DNA of 64,000 nt from Protonemura montana (GCA_947568835.1 OX387611.1:3104001-3168000), one strand, 5' to 3'; counted from the stretch's first letter, positions 11,103 to 25,300 are shown. Numbers and translations: made by a program. Notes: a model not told the origin generated them from the sequence alone.

Positions 11103-12345
11103 ATGTCGAGGACAAAGGTTTGTTCATAAACATAAGGATTTAGATAGAATGGAGACTTTTTTTTGTTAGCTTTTTGAATACGTCTTTGAAAACTTTCGAC
11201 TTGAGCTGGAAACAAGATTTACTGACTTATATGACTGATAATAAAGGCTCTCGTGGTTCTTTCGAAATTTCCAATTCAATCAGAAAGTGAAAACTTCTTA
11301 ACTTTTATAAATTTGCTTTTAAATTGCAACCAATTTAAACTACCTGCTTTTTTGATAAAAATTATATAATTTTTTTTTATTTATCCCTTTTTAACACAAA
11401 GGTAAATTTGATAATTTTGATTCTTCAATATTTTCTGTAATTGAAGTCTCAGTCCTTTGTCTCTGTAAAACCAGGTTCAATTCTTTATTTCATCCCAATT
11501 CATCCCATCCTGTGGTCTTCCTTCCCTCCTTGTTGTATACTTCATTTTAAACAACTTATTACGTTACCTATTTTCCTCCATTCTCACCACTTTACCAAAA
11601 AGCTTCAGCCTTTACTTGCAAATTAAACCTACCCTAAAAACTCCTTCCTATTGTGTTTCCAGCAAATCTTTTGAAAATCAGTCCCAAAAGTTTCCAATGC
11701 TTTGTAAGCAACATTTTTTTCTTATCATGAGCACCTCTCAAAATGTTGACCTAAATTAACAGCCTCGTGGTTCAACTCCTTGGAGATCCGTCATTCTCAT
11801 CAAATACATTATCATCTGAACAAATTATGTGTCCAAGTAGCTCAATTGGTTAGAGCAACACCCGCGACAGGTGGAGATTGGGGTCCAAGTAGCTCAATTG
11901 GTTACAACAACACTTGCGACAGATGGAGATCAGGGTCCAAGTAGCTCAATTGGTTAGAGCAACACCCGCGACAGGTGGAGATCGGGGTCCAAGTAGCTCA
12001 ATTGGTTAGAGCTACACCCGCGACAGGTGGAGATCGAGGTCCAAGTCCACGTTTGGGCAACAATTATTGAGAGGTTATTGGTGTTTAAAATAATAAAAAA
12101 TTTTGCCCATTGCAAGTATGTGAAATTTAAGTCAGATTTCCAAACTTCACTAACCACAATCCGTTTTTTTCCCGCAGGCCGTAGCAAGACGTGGCATGCG
12201 ATTCCAACGAACCAGAGCATTGATACCAACCCGATAAAGCTGGATGCAAGACTGGAGGACACTTAACCAATACCAACCTTTTAAACCTAATGCGCTGTAA
12301 AACATAACCTGTGATGCAAAAATAAAACAAACATATTATAAAGTA
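11103..12345 (+). other. pdf 3' UTR region with candidate last exon and poly(A) signal
   Basis: After the pdf stop, a possible donor (GACAAAG/GTTTGT at 11117) could splice to an acceptor CCCGCAG/GCC at 12177/12178. That would give a non-coding last exon ending with AATAAA at 12321-12326. The intervening DNA holds tRNA-like array T2. The donor is weak and an unspliced 3' UTR is equally possible. Confidence 0.4.
11755..12130 (+). repeat. tRNA-like tandem array T2 (4 x 52 bp) with flanks
   Basis: Four 52-bp units with TAGCTCAATTGGTTAGAGC occur at 11831-12040. Upstream is the ACTCCTTGGAGATCCGTCAT flank shared with T1. Downstream is a CATTGCAAGTATGTGAAATT tail related to the motif at 27690, 32700 and 43625. 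The conserved 5' and 3' flanks around variable array lengths mark it as a member of the same dispersed element. Confidence 0.75.
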
Positions 12346-12494
12346 TCTGAATAACGTTCCATTTATTTCAACGTTTCGCCGAGGTTCTAAAAACTAAGCT
12401 GCGTACAATTTACAATTCACCTCGGCAACGAAAAGCAAAACCTGTTTTACCATCGAGTTTGTAAGAAGTTTAGAGTCACAGCGCTAATGTTAAA

Positions 12495-13095
12495 TCCACT
12501 ACACACGTGGTAACGGTAGGTGCCACCTGATGGCGCTTGCTGCTGAGCAAACGAGGCCGGCAACACGTGGTAACGGTAGGTGCCACCCGATGGCGCTTTC
12601 TGCTGAGCAAACGAGGCCGGCAACACGTGGTAACGGTAGGTGCCACCCGATGGCGCTAGCTGCTGAGCAAACGAGGCCGGCAACACGTGGTAACGGTAGG
12701 TGCCACCCGATGGTGCTTGCTTCTGAGCAAAGGAGGCCGGCAACACGTGGTAACGGTAGGTGCCACCGATGGCGCTTGCTGCTGAGCTAACGAGGCCGGC
12801 AACACGTGGTAACGGTAGGTGCCACTCGATGGCGCTTGCTGCTGAGCAAACGAGGCCGGCAACACGTGGTAAGGGTAGGTGCCACCTGATGGCGCTTGCT
12901 GCTGTGTGTTTTTTTTTAAATAAACCTCTATAGTTAAATAAGAACGACTCAAAATTTTGATTAATGTTTATCAATCGTTGAGGTTAGCATTAATAAAGAT
13001 TAATTGAGTGTAAACCAGACTCAAATGCGAGTAATCTGCAAGAAATAACGAAATGACATTCCTGACAAATTGAAATCTGCTGATTACCATCGTAA
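12495..13095 (-). mobile_element. Composite element C1: 7 x 60-bp minisatellite plus foldback-type arm
   Basis: Seven 60/61-bp units (12505-12905), each with CACGTGGTAACGGTAGGTGC and a GAGGCCGGCAA segment, are followed by an arm (12930-13090) with TATCAATCGTTGAGGTTAGC, TTGAGTGTAAACCAGACTC and GCGAGTAATCTGCAAG. The same arm plus the same unit occurs at 15578-15800 (one unit) and 55745-56300 (six units), so unit number varies between copies. It lies between the pdf and CDK11 3' ends. Confidence 0.8.
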
Positions 13096-13339
13096 ATGTC
13101 GATATTTAATTACGATCTCGCAAAGACGGTTAAACATAAGCGCTGTGTCTCCAACTGAAGCTACGGACCCGATGTTGAGGGACAAAAAATTGTTTAAAAA
13201 AGATTATAAAAAAAGTTAAGAATCGACTTAAAAGAGACGATACTCGAATGGATTTCTTGACCAGGATTGAGTGACAGAACTGAAATGTTCTCGGCTGCGT
13301 GGATGAAGTGGGATGGGAAGGGAGGGGGGGGGGGGATTA

Positions 13340-16300
13340 TCAGAACTTGAGGCTGAACCCGGCTCCCATCGTTATCCGCCTGTTTTCCGTCACTCCCATG
13401 TGGAAACCTTCCGCGTCCGGAACTCGATCGTCCGTATCTCCCTGCAAAGTTGAAGTCAGAATTATGTTTAACCTAAAACCGTTGAGTGTGCAGGTTCTAG
13501 GTAGAGTTTCAACGTCAATGTTACAGTCTCTGTGTGAAAGATGGCCGCCAAATGACTGCCTTACCGACAAAAATGCAGAGTACCGGAACATCACGTTAAG
13601 TGGAGCCACTGTCGTATGAAATTTAATTTCGATATTTCTCGTAGGTTAACTCGTTTTTTAATATCGTTACGTGTTTATCAATCGTTGAGGTAAACATTGA
13701 TGGAGATTTTTTGAGCATGAAAAGTCTCAAAAGCGAGTTAACCTACGAGAAATATCGAAATTAAATTTCAATCGGATGAAATCAAATCAGTGAAATCAAT
13801 TAAAACGGACTCGATAGCCACATTTTGTCTGATTTTATTTTGCTCACGAAATGGTTGCAAAGTAACATATCGATAGTAATGTGCCAGAACTGCATACCTC
13901 CACTTTTTCCAAAAATGGGTTTATTTATGAAAAACGTAGAGGAAAAAAATTATGGATTTTTGTGGCATAATCTCACATTCTCCATTGAATTTAAATTATA
14001 ATTTTTGAATTTTGAATTTTGATTAGAATATTATTCATGGGTTTTTTGTTGACATTTCCACGCATGAGTTTCACTTATATAACGTTTCGTTGCTCAGTTT
14101 TTTCAAACACTTTTATGTTTATCCCGAACAATTCTTATTTCGGAGAAGTGAGGTTATGCCACGTAACCATCGATATACGAATTATCATCGCAAGGTAGCT
14201 CTGAATTGTTTTGATAAAAAATTTACTGAAATGTTTGATAAATCTTCATTGCCAAACCTTTGATAAGTCGAAGTTGTCAATGTCTACTGCAAATACCAAT
14301 GAAATCAAAGAAGCCGTTTGGCCAGTAAAGCTCTAACCATTGATAAAGTAACAGGTACAAGTTACAAAACGTTGGGAAATTTAGTTGTTCTTCACTTAGC
14401 ATTGAAAACCCAGTTGAAATAGTTTTTGTCAAAACTAGTGCTAAGTTGACATCAAGTAGACATGAGTCTAAAATCACACATAAGTTCAATTTAACCGGGC
14501 GAAAACATAAGAGACCTTGAGATTTTGTTGATATTGGTACTCACCAGCTGTTTGTATCCGGCACCGCCCGGTGGAGGTTTCGGGCTCGCCTGTCCGGCAG
14601 GTTTCCGGTGACCAAGCTCGCTCTTAGCCGGCCAAGTTGGAAACATTGCCGGGTCGATCGCGAGCGGAGACTCATCGAAGTAACCGTGCTTCAGAGCATC
14701 GTCCGCCGTTACCCGGGCATCCGGCTCGTACGTCAGGAACCTGGAAGCAGAAAGCCATATCTTGAGCTGGACGACAGCATGGACTGCAAGCCATGTCTTG
14801 AGCTGGACAACAGCATGGACTGCAAGCCATGTCTTGAGCTAGACAACAGCATGGACTGCAAGCCATGTCTTGAGCTGGACAACAGCATGGACTGCAAGCC
14901 ATGTCTTGAGCTGGACAACAGCATGGACTGCAAGCCATGTCTTGAGCTGGACAACAGCATGGACTGCAAGCCATGTCTTGAGCTGGACAACAGCATGGAC
15001 TGCAAGCCATGTCTTGAGCTGGACAACAGAATGAACTGCAAGCCATGTCTTGAGCTGGACAACAGCATGGACTGCAAGCCATGTCTTGAGCTGGACAACA
15101 GCATGAACTGCAAGCCATGTCTTGAGCTGGACAACAGCATGGACTGCAAGCCATGTCTAGAGCTGGACAACAGCATGGACTGCAAGCCATGTCTTGAGCT
15201 GGACAACAGCATGGACTGCAAGCTATGTCTAGAGCTGGACAACAGCATGAACTGCAAGCCATGTCTTGAGCTGGACAACAGCATGGACTGCAAGCTATGA
15301 AACTGTTTAACACTCACTTGTAGAAGAGATCGAGACCGAGCTCTGTGATCATTGTGCCGAAGCGTTTGCGTAGTTGGCCACCAGGGTAGGTCGTGAAGTT
15401 CATCTTCTGAACGGCCGGCAGATTTTTGTAGTCGGGCCAAACTTTGTCCGTTGGTGTGCCGAGATCCTGTCCAGGAAAAACATATGATTTAGCGATTTTC
15501 TCAAATTATTCTCATCTTTTGCGTTCATATTTGTAAATAGCTTTGTTCAGTGGCATTTTTCAACGGCTTCGAGTGAAAAGAAATTTCATTTTGTTATTTC
15601 TTGCAGATTACTTGCATTTGAAACTGGTTTACACTCAATTAAACTTTATTAATGCTAACCTCAACGATTGATAAACATTTAGCGATATTATTTAATCGTA
15701 GAGGTTTGTTAAAAAGGCAGCAAGCGCCATCGGGTGGCACCTACCGTTACCACGTGTTGCCGGCCTCGTTTGCTCAGCAGCAAGTTTAACATTATCGCTG
15801 TGACTCTGACTTTACCTACCAACACAAAGGTATTACCAACTTAGGAAAAACTATTAGAAATGGGTTTTGAATGCTAAGTAAAGGACAAATAAAATTTCCC
15901 AGAATTTCAACAACAGAATTTCTCAAGGAAATCGTTGTTGTCATTTACTTAGCATTCAAAACCCAGATCAAATAGTTTTTGTTAAAACTAGTGCTAAGTT
16001 TAGATCAAGTAGACATGATTCTAAAAACCCTAGGTATTACCAACTTGTTGCTAAAATATCTCAGAATGTCAATGTGCTTGCCAAACAACTTATCTCTGAA
16101 TACTTTTCTGTGTTTATAACATTTTTTGTTTCCGAAACAAGTCTTAGGATGGCGTTGCGTTGCACGTACCTTAAAGATTCTGTTGATTTGGTCGACTTCT
16201 GACTTCCCAGGGAACAATGCCTCCATTGAGAGGAACTCTCCAAAGATGCATCCAACTGACCACATGTCGATTGGGGTCGAGTATTCCTGCGGCAAAAACA

Positions 16301-19300
16301 TAACAACAGCTTTATTGGCTGAGATGATACTGGCTCTATCCAGGTTATTTGAGATCAGCTGGCTGGATCCTATGCTCTATCCAGGTTATTTAAGATCAGC
16401 TGGCTGGATCCTATGCTCTATCCAGGTTATTTGAGATCAGCTGGCTGGATCCTATGCTCTATCCAGGTTATTAGAGATCAGCTGACTGGATCTTATGCTC
16501 TATCCAGGTTATTTGAGATCAGCTGGCTGGATCCTATGCTCTATCCAGGTTATTTGAGACCAGCTGACTGGATCCTATGATCTATCCAGGTTATTTGAGA
16601 TCAGCTGGCTGGATCCTATGCTCTATCCATGTTATTTAAGATCAGCTGGCTGGATCCTATGCTCTATCCAGGTTATTTGAAATCAGCTGACTGGATCCTA
16701 TGCTCTATCCAGGTTATTTAAGATCAGCTGGCTGGATCATATGTTCTATCCAGGTTATTTGAGACCAGCTGACTGGATCCTATGCTCTGTGAAGTACCTT
16801 GGTGCAGAGGAGAAGTTCAGGAGATCGATACCAGAGTGTCACTACGATCGGTGTGTACGCTTTCAGCGGCGACCCGTATTCACGAGCCAGACCGAAGTCG
16901 CCGACCTTGAGGATGCCCTTGTGGCTCAAAAGAAGGTTGGAAGTTTTGAGATCTCGGTGTAGGATCCAGTTGTCGTGGAGATGGGAGACGGCTCGAAGAA
17001 GCTGCTGCATCAGACACTTGACTTCACCTGCAAGTACAAGATTCACAGCCTCTTGGTTCTACTCCTTGCGGATATGTCATCAAATACACCAAAATCCTCT
17101 CAAAATATATATGTCCAAGAAATTAAAATAAAATAGGACATAACAAAAACTATTTGAAATGAGTTTTGAATGCCAAGTAATGGGCTACTAAATTTCCAAT
17201 ACTTTTGATCTGCAAAAGTAAATTTGTTCGTTACAAACCCAAATTTTCTTTCTTGTGTCTTGAATGGTTAATTTATTTCTGCAGATCAAAGGTATGGAAA
17301 ATTTAGTAGCCCTTTAATTAGCATTCAAAACACAGTTCAAATAGTTTTTCTAAAAACTTGTGCTAAGGATAAATCAAGTAGACATGAGTTTAAAAACCAT
17401 CATAAAATAGGACATAATTGAGTGAAGCTTTTTTTTGGTGGTATATAAATTAAAATGTGAAGAGCCGTGTGTTAAAGAGATCACAAAAGTTAAGCAACAC
17501 TGCGCAGTGTCAGGTATTGGATGGGTGATCATCATACACAAGACCAGTTCTGTTTGGGAGAGAGGTTGGAGGGATGAAAGTTAAGCAACACTGCGCTGGG
17601 TCAGGTATTGGATGGGTGACCATCATACACATGACCAGTTCTGTTCGGGAGAGAGGTTGGAGGGATGAAAGTTAAGCAACACTGCGCTGGGTCAGGTATT
17701 GGATGGATGACCATCATACACATGACCAGTTCTGTTCGGGAGAGAGGTTGGAGGGATGAAAGTTAAGCAACACTGCGCTGAGTCAGGTATTGGATGGGTG
17801 ATCATCATACACATGACCAGTTCTGTTCGGGAGAGAGGTTGGAGAGATGAAGGTTAAGCAACACTGCGCTGGGTCAGGTATCGGACGGGTTATCACTTGC
17901 CTGGTATAAAGACTTGTTTCTTCTGTTTCATGGTCTCCATGAGGGACTTAAGATCGTGTTCAACGTAATCCATCACGATGAAGATCTTGTCCATGTTGCT
18001 ACCGACGACAATCTCTCGTACGGTCACGATGTTCAGGTGCTGGGCCTGCGAAGATTAAACCTTATGTTGTAAAATCTGATTTAAATTGCAAACGCTTGTA
18101 AAATGCAAAGTATATTTTGAGAGGTTAAGCGATCCTTACAATAAATTAAATGCTCTTTCTTTAGTCTTTGACGTGTTTTAAAAACGAGGCCAACTTCATC
18201 GATGAGTTTTAACAACTTTAATGTGCATCTTTGTTCCTAACATTTTTTTCCCAAAATGTCTAACAATCAAAACATTGCAGTTTTTTTTCTTGGTTTTTCT
18301 GACATTTCCACTAGGGAGCTTAAACCATCAAGCGGATGATGGAAAGAAAGCTAGACTGGAAAAATGTGCAACCAACCTGGGATACGAACCCGGGACCTCC
18401 AAATTGCCGGTCGGGCCGGGGCCAAAACCCGACTGGCAATCGGGAGGTCCCGGGTTCGTTTCCCGGTTCAGTTGCACATTTTCCAGTCTAGCTTCCTTTC
18501 CATCAGAACAATGTTTAAAAATTTGAAGCTCATCAGAACGCTACGTTTGACTCCATTTTTGGCACAGATTGATACATAAAAAAAAACTCAACGTATTTTG
18601 AACCCAACGCTCTTGTCTGGCTAGGACTTGAAAATACTTAAACAATTATAAATTAACCGCTAAACCCGATGCCGATGGTCCTCGTTGATAGTACCTTGAG
18701 CAATGTGTTGATTTCCCGTAGCGAAGTTATCGGAAATCCTTCTTTCTCCTTCTCCATCTTGAGCCGTTTCAATGCGACTACCTCCTCGTTACTGCGATCA
18801 CGAGCTCGATAAACCACGCCGTACGTTCCCTCTTCGATGCTGAAAGCAAGCAGTGGGTAAACCTAGTGCCGCAAAGCAGCCTGCTCCTGTCCAACAGCAC
18901 CAAGGACCGGCCACCGCTTAGCCTTGTCACTTTGACACACTGTGTTGGCTGCTCTTGTCCAACAGCACCAAGGACCGGCCACCGCTTAGCCTTGTCACTT
19001 TGACACACTGTGTAGGCTGCTCCTGTCCAACAGCACCAAGGACCGACCACCGCTTAGCCTTGTCACTTTGACACACTGCGTAGGCTGCTCCTGTCCAACA
19101 GCACCAAGGACCGGCCACCGCTTAGCCTTGTCACTTTGACACACTGTGTTGGCTGCTCCTGTCCAACAGCACCAAGGACCGGCCACCGCTTAGCCTTGTC
19201 ACTTTGACACACTGTGTTGGCTGCTCCTGTCCAACAGCACCAAGGACCAGCCACCGCTTAGCCTTGTCACTTTGACACTCTGTGTTGGCTGCTCCTGTCC

Positions 19301-22300
19301 AACAGCACCAAGGACTGACCACCGCTTAGCCTTGTCACTTTGACACACTGTGTTGGTTGCTCCTGTCCAACAGCACCAAGGACCAGCCACCGCTTAGCCT
19401 TGTCACTTTGACACTCTGTGTTGGCTGCTCCTGTCCAACAGCACCAAGGACCGGCCACCGCTTAGCCTTGTCACTTTGACACACTGTGTTGGCTGCTCCT
19501 GTCCAACAGCACCAAGGACCGGCCAACGCTTAGCCTTGTCACTTTGACACACTGTGTTGGCTGCTCCTGTCCAACAGCACCAAGGACCGGCCACCACTTA
19601 GCCTTGTCCCGTTGACACACTGTGTTGGCTGCTCCTGTCCAACATCACCAAGGACCGGCCACCGCTTAGCCTTGTCACTTTGACACACTGTGTTGGCTGT
19701 CTCTGTGTTGGAATAAATCTCACCGATTAAGACACTGGAATTCCTCAACGCTGCGGCACCCGGATACTGCTGGTAGGTACGGAGGAAGTTCATCTTCTTC
19801 TTCCTCCTCCAAGGTTTCCGTCGGCTCTCCTGGACTGCTTCCTGCGGGAAGAAAGGGAAACTTAGCACGAAGGTAGAAACTACAAAACGTATTGTTCTTG
19901 TTTGTCTAGGTTGAAAATGGGACAGATTAAAAAAAAAGTTATTTTGATATTTGGGAAAAAACTACTTACTGGTTCCTAATTTCTGCCTCAGCAGATCAGA
20001 TTTGGAGGCAGATTCACAAATTTTTGGTAAATAAGGATTTACCAGAGTTTAAAAATAATCAGCCAATGATTTATTTAATGGCCGATTGCATAAGAATTGC
20101 ATGAGAATTGCATGAGAATTGCATGAGAATTGCATAAGAACGTTGAAAAAAGTGAAGATTATTGCCAGCAAATGTTGCTGATTTTTAAAGGCATTTAATG
20201 AAAATACACAGAGACAGATAAGGGATAGAATCATGGGAAGGACAGACGTGAAATTGAAAGGAGAATGTGGCAAGGAAACAACCAACTGAACTGGAATCCG
20301 GTCTTAGATTTTTTTCGCCTTTCGCTCTTCTTCCAAATAGATGGAAACCTGAAATCTGACCTAACCAAAAATGAAAAAATTATGAAAAGAAAAAACCAGG
20401 TCAAAAAGGTTCAAATCTAAAAGGAGGCAAATAACTAAACGATTAAGGACATAGTTGAGCCTTGAAACCTTTCAAAACAGGTAAACCTGAAGAAATGTGC
20501 TAACAAAAACTATATCAACCAAGTTTTCCATACACATAATTGTTTAGTTAGTAAAAAACACCAATTTGTTCGGTATTTTAGTTCAGAAAATACAAAATAC
20601 ATTAGTTTTTGAGTTATTGACCCTGATTATTTTATTTAGATGCATTTAGGAAGCTTGAACTTGGTAATTGTTATAATTTTATGTGGTTCTTTTGTTATTG
20701 GAAAATTGTCAGGACTGCTCTAACCCTTGATAAAGTAACAGGTACAAGTTACGAAACGTTGGGAAATTCAGTTGTTCTTTACTTAGCATTCAAAACCCAG
20801 TTGAAATAGTTTTTGTTAAAACTAGTGCTAAGTTTAGATCAAGAAGACATGAGTTTTTGTTAAAACTAGTGCTAAGTTTACATCAAGTAGACTTGAGTTT
20901 TTGTTAAAACTAGAGCTAAGTTTACATCAAGTAGTCATGAGTCTATTAGCCTTAAAAATAAAGGTGCTGTTTTTGCAGCCCCATTCTATGTTAGAAGCCC
21001 ACGAGGTTGACTCACCGTTATGCCCCTCCCCCTGCCTTCTGTCCGCAAACGAGTCGGTGTCGTCGTCGGACACGGAAGCCGCTCGCGAAGTCGCGACCTT
21101 CTCGTCGTCCGTTTCCCCGCCCGGAGATTCGTCCGTGTCCGCAGCTGCAACAGGTTGACATAACCTAGCTTTCCTAGATCTTGACAGACTTAACCTAGCA
21201 TTATTAGAAAAACTACCTCTTTTAACAGACAAGACTTCTTAACCAGGCCTTCGTTTCACAAACATAACCGAGCTTTCAAACGAATTTCAGACAAAACACA
21301 TGCACTTTTTTAACCCTGTTGCTTGAGGATGATGGGACATAAGAATTTTTTAAGTCGTCCGCATTGGCCACTGCAATAAGTTGACATAACCTAGCTTTAA
21401 TTAGATTTATATTATTTATTTGTTGTGTTTAATGTTGCACTGTTCTGACATCTGGGCATGCGGCACTGGTCTAATGGCGTCGGTGAATGAGTGGATGATG
21501 ATGAACCTAACCTAGCCTAGAAAGGAGGGGAAACCCGGTGCCAGCACGTAGCCTACTCCTATCGAAGACCAAGGGGACCACCGGCTTAACGTCCCTTCCG
21601 AAGGACGGTACAACGTGAACAACAGGATTCCTCCGCAAATCCATGCTGTCAAGAGGTTGATAAGCAAGGCGAATGAAGTTGCTGTACTAACTTTCATCCC
21701 TCCAACCTCTCTCCCGAACAGAACTGGTCATGTGTATGATGGTCACCCATCCAATACCTGACCCAGCGCAGTGTTGCTCAACTTTCATCCCTCCAACCTC
21801 TCTCCCGAACAGAACTGGTCATGTGTATGATGGTCACCCATCCAATACCTGACCCAGCGCATTGTTGCTTAACTTCGGTGATCATACGAGAACCGGTGTT
21901 TCCAACACGCCAAACCGTTCCTAAGTGCTAAGTGCAGATGGTCTTAACGGCTTCAACTTGAGTTTCTTCTCTCTTTAGCGATAAAGGCAAAAGCCGAGAC
22001 GTATTCATATTATATCATATTCATATTCATATTCATATAGCAGAACCCGCTGCCTAACGGCCTCTTCAGATTTTGAGGGAGTGGGCATTTTGGTTTAAAT
22101 GTAAAGCCTCTTATGGGACCACAACCAAAAATACCATGCAATACCATACAGTAGCCCCATTTATTTTATTTGAAATTTGCCGCTTATGTCACTCGGGGTC
22201 ACTGCATTGTGGAAACTCTGTGAATTCCAAAGTGACCACGATGACAATTTCGAAAACAAACGACGTTGGCATATATCATATATCATATTTCATCATATTC

Positions 22301-25300
22301 TTGTAATCTGAACTCACCTGCTTGCGTGTCTGTGTCAGTCTTGGAGTCGGATTCATCGTCAGCTGACTCGTCTGAACTTTCCTCCTCCTCTTCTTCCTCT
22401 GCCCCGCCCTCTTCTTCCGACTCCTCCCCTTCCTTGCCTTCTTCCCCCTCCACCGCTTCGTCCGTGGCGGAGGAATCATCTGACACATCAACAACGTCCA
22501 TCTGCTCTGGAACTGCAGAAAAAATATTTTGAGATAAAATCTAATAAATAATAATAACGAATTTTTGCGACGTTTCGTTAAGTTTTGCTACGAGCTTCGG
22601 TATTTATCGAGTTTAAAACAAAAACGTGTCGGCTTTTACTGCTTGGAAAGCGTGCAGAGATGTGAATTGAAAAAATAGAACAGAAAGAGTAAAAAATTTA
22701 ATGAAAATCACCTACTTTTCATTTTTTTTTGTTTACTGCTCTTACCCTTGATAAAGTAACAGGTAAAAGTTACAAAACGTTGGGAAATTTAGTTGTTTTT
22801 CACTTAGCATTGAAAACCCAGTTGAAATAGTTTTTGTTAAAACTAGTGCTAAATTTACATCAAGTAGACATAAGTCTAAAAACCATCAGCTTGGAGAAAT
22901 GTTTGTGTAGTTTTTTAACATGGCACGCTGGGATAAGAAATATGCAAATGCATTTCTAAATTCTTTCTGTATTTTTGTATAAAGGCACATAGGAAAATAT
23001 ATCCTCGACCGCTGAGATACAATTTGATTTAACCCATTTTTTAGAACCACGCACTGGGTCCTAGCAGAGGTCCAAAAATATTCTTTTAAAAACCCAAAAA
23101 TAACACAAAAACCAAACGCGCAAAAGAGAATAATTCCTAGGTTACGTAACGTTGACAATTTAGCAAGTCAACAACGATGTTTAAATGTCGGTCAACATAC
23201 CTGGCTCCTCTTCCGGTTCATCGACTTTGAGTTTCTTCCGCTGCCGGCTGCGACTTCGCTCGCGCTTGCGTACGATTTCATGCATCGCCCGTTCCTTCTC
23301 CTTCTCCACCTTGTGCCGCTCCCGACGCGCCTCAAGCTCCCGGCGGTAGATCTCCTTCTGCCGATCTGCGTAGCATAAGTGAGGTTAGAGTGACCATCGA
23401 GTTAAGCAACACTGCGCTGGGTCAGGTATTGGATGGGTGACCGTCATACACATGACCAGTTCTGTTCGGGAGAGAGGTTGGAGGGATGAAAGTTAAGCAA
23501 CACTGCGCTGGGTCAGGTATTGGATGGGTGACCATCATACACATGACCAGTTCTGTTCGGGAGAGAGGTTGGAGGGATGAAAGTTAAGCAACACTGCGCT
23601 GGGTCAGGTATTGGATGGGTGACCATCATACACATGACCAGTTCTGTTTGGGAGAGAGGTTGGAGAGATAAGAGTTAAGCAACACTGCGCTGGGTTAGGT
23701 ATTGAATGGGTGACCATCTAATAAAAAAAATCTTGAAAAATAAATCAATTATGAAGGATAAACTCACTGGCTTCTAGAAGGAACTCCCTCCGCGGGGCTC
23801 CTTCCCCTCGTTCCGCGACTTTTTCCGCCACCGGCTGACGTTCCCGGCGATCTCGATGCTCTTCAGAACGCTTGTGTTCTGCGCTTTCCGTCTTTCGTTC
23901 CGCGCGTTCTTCCACGCGCCGCGATTCCGACCGCTCGTGTCGCGGCGCGTCGCGGAACTCTGCGAAAATCAACAATTGGCAAACGTGAAAAAAAAGGAAG
24001 TTATATGACAGAGTTTAATTCAAAAGTTTACGTTTTGTGATGTAAAAATATTTTGCAATTTTGTCCAGCGCTTTATTCTTTCAACTCAATTTTAACTCGA
24101 GAAATGTTGATCCAGGTGTAAATATTTAACAGAGATTAACACATAGAGAAATGTTAATAAAAGTAAATGATTTTACCCACTCTTGACCTTTTACATTTGT
24201 CACCATTGAATTGACCATTTCACATGTATTTGCATAAATAAATACTGACGTGGTCTACACAATCCAATTAATATCATCGTTGAGTGTAGGTTATAGGTAG
24301 AGTTTCAACGTCAATGTTACAGTCTCTGAGTGAAAGATGGCCGCCAAATGACTACCTTACCGACAAAAATGCAGAGTACCAGAACGTCACGTTAAGTGGA
24401 GCCACTGTCGTATGAAATTTAATTTCAATATTTCTCGTAGGTTAACTCGCTTTTGAATATCGTTACATGTAAATCAATCGTTGAGGTAAACATTGATGGA
24501 GATTTTTTGAGCATGAAAAGTCTCAAAAGCAAGTTAACCTACGAGAAATATCAAAATTAAAATTCATACGACAGTGGCTCCACTTAACGTGACGTTCCGG
24601 TACTCTGCATTTTTGTCGGTAAGGTAGTCATTTGGTGGCCATCTTTCACGCAGAGACTGTAACATTGACGTTGAAACTCCACCTATAACCTACACTCAAC
24701 GATACAACTGACCAAATAAAACTAAAAATACTAATAAAGCTAAAAAATTTATTTTGTTTTTTCGATGTGATAGAACTGTGCCATTTTGAAAAAACATTGA
24801 ATGTCGAGTTTTTATGTTATTATTTTATTTTGAAATGTTAAGCTCGTCGACTGTGAACTCGGCCAGAAGAGAAAGTCTGATTTTGTCGAAAAACCTACCT
24901 CGGTGATCAACTTCTTCCGTCCACGCTGTCGGCCGTTCTAACCGCACTTCTTTGCTCTCCCCGCTTCGTTCCTTCCGCGTTTCCCGCTCCGCGCGAGAAT
25001 CCGTCCGTTGTTCGCGCGGATCTATCCGCACCTCGCGCTGCTCCGTACGTTCTGTACGTTCCGTTCGTTCCGTTCGTTCCGGTCGCGCTTCGGACGGGAA
25101 ATCCAACCGCGAATCACGCGGATCTGCAGCTCTTTTGTCGGCGTGGCGGCTAAAAAGTAAAAAAAAAAAAAAAATCAACTTATGATTATGGTTTTTATCA
25201 CATTTATCCCATATCAGTCCCATATGATAACCAAGTTTTAAGATCCTTGTGTGCCATGCTTGTGCTTATTGCTATGTCAATTGTGTGCAGTCCCATATGA

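Larger units (their letters stand above)
13340..18839 (-). other. CDK11 kinase domain and C-tail (exons 11-17)
   Basis: Glycine loop EEGTYGVVY (residues 529-537), catalytic Lys in VALK (K551), PITSLRE helix (563-569), HRDLKTSN (HRD 647-649), DFG (667-669), T-loop [10 protein letters not shown] and SPE (692-694, usually APE). Exon 14 has the [12 protein letters not shown] segment and exon 15 [11 protein letters not shown]. Exon 16 ends the C-lobe ([20 protein letters not shown]). Exon 17 is the short tail. All residues needed for catalysis are present, so the kinase is predicted active. Confidence 0.95.

Noticed and set aside
14608-15440. Cys-rich or Leu/Ser-rich open frames of 213-235 codons
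   Set aside because: They come from the 36-bp array in CDK11 intron 15 running into CDK11 exons in the wrong frame.
22073-22306. 77-codon open frame in CDK11 intron 8
   Set aside because: Lies on the strand opposite CDK11, shows no family features and contains low-complexity ATATC runs.
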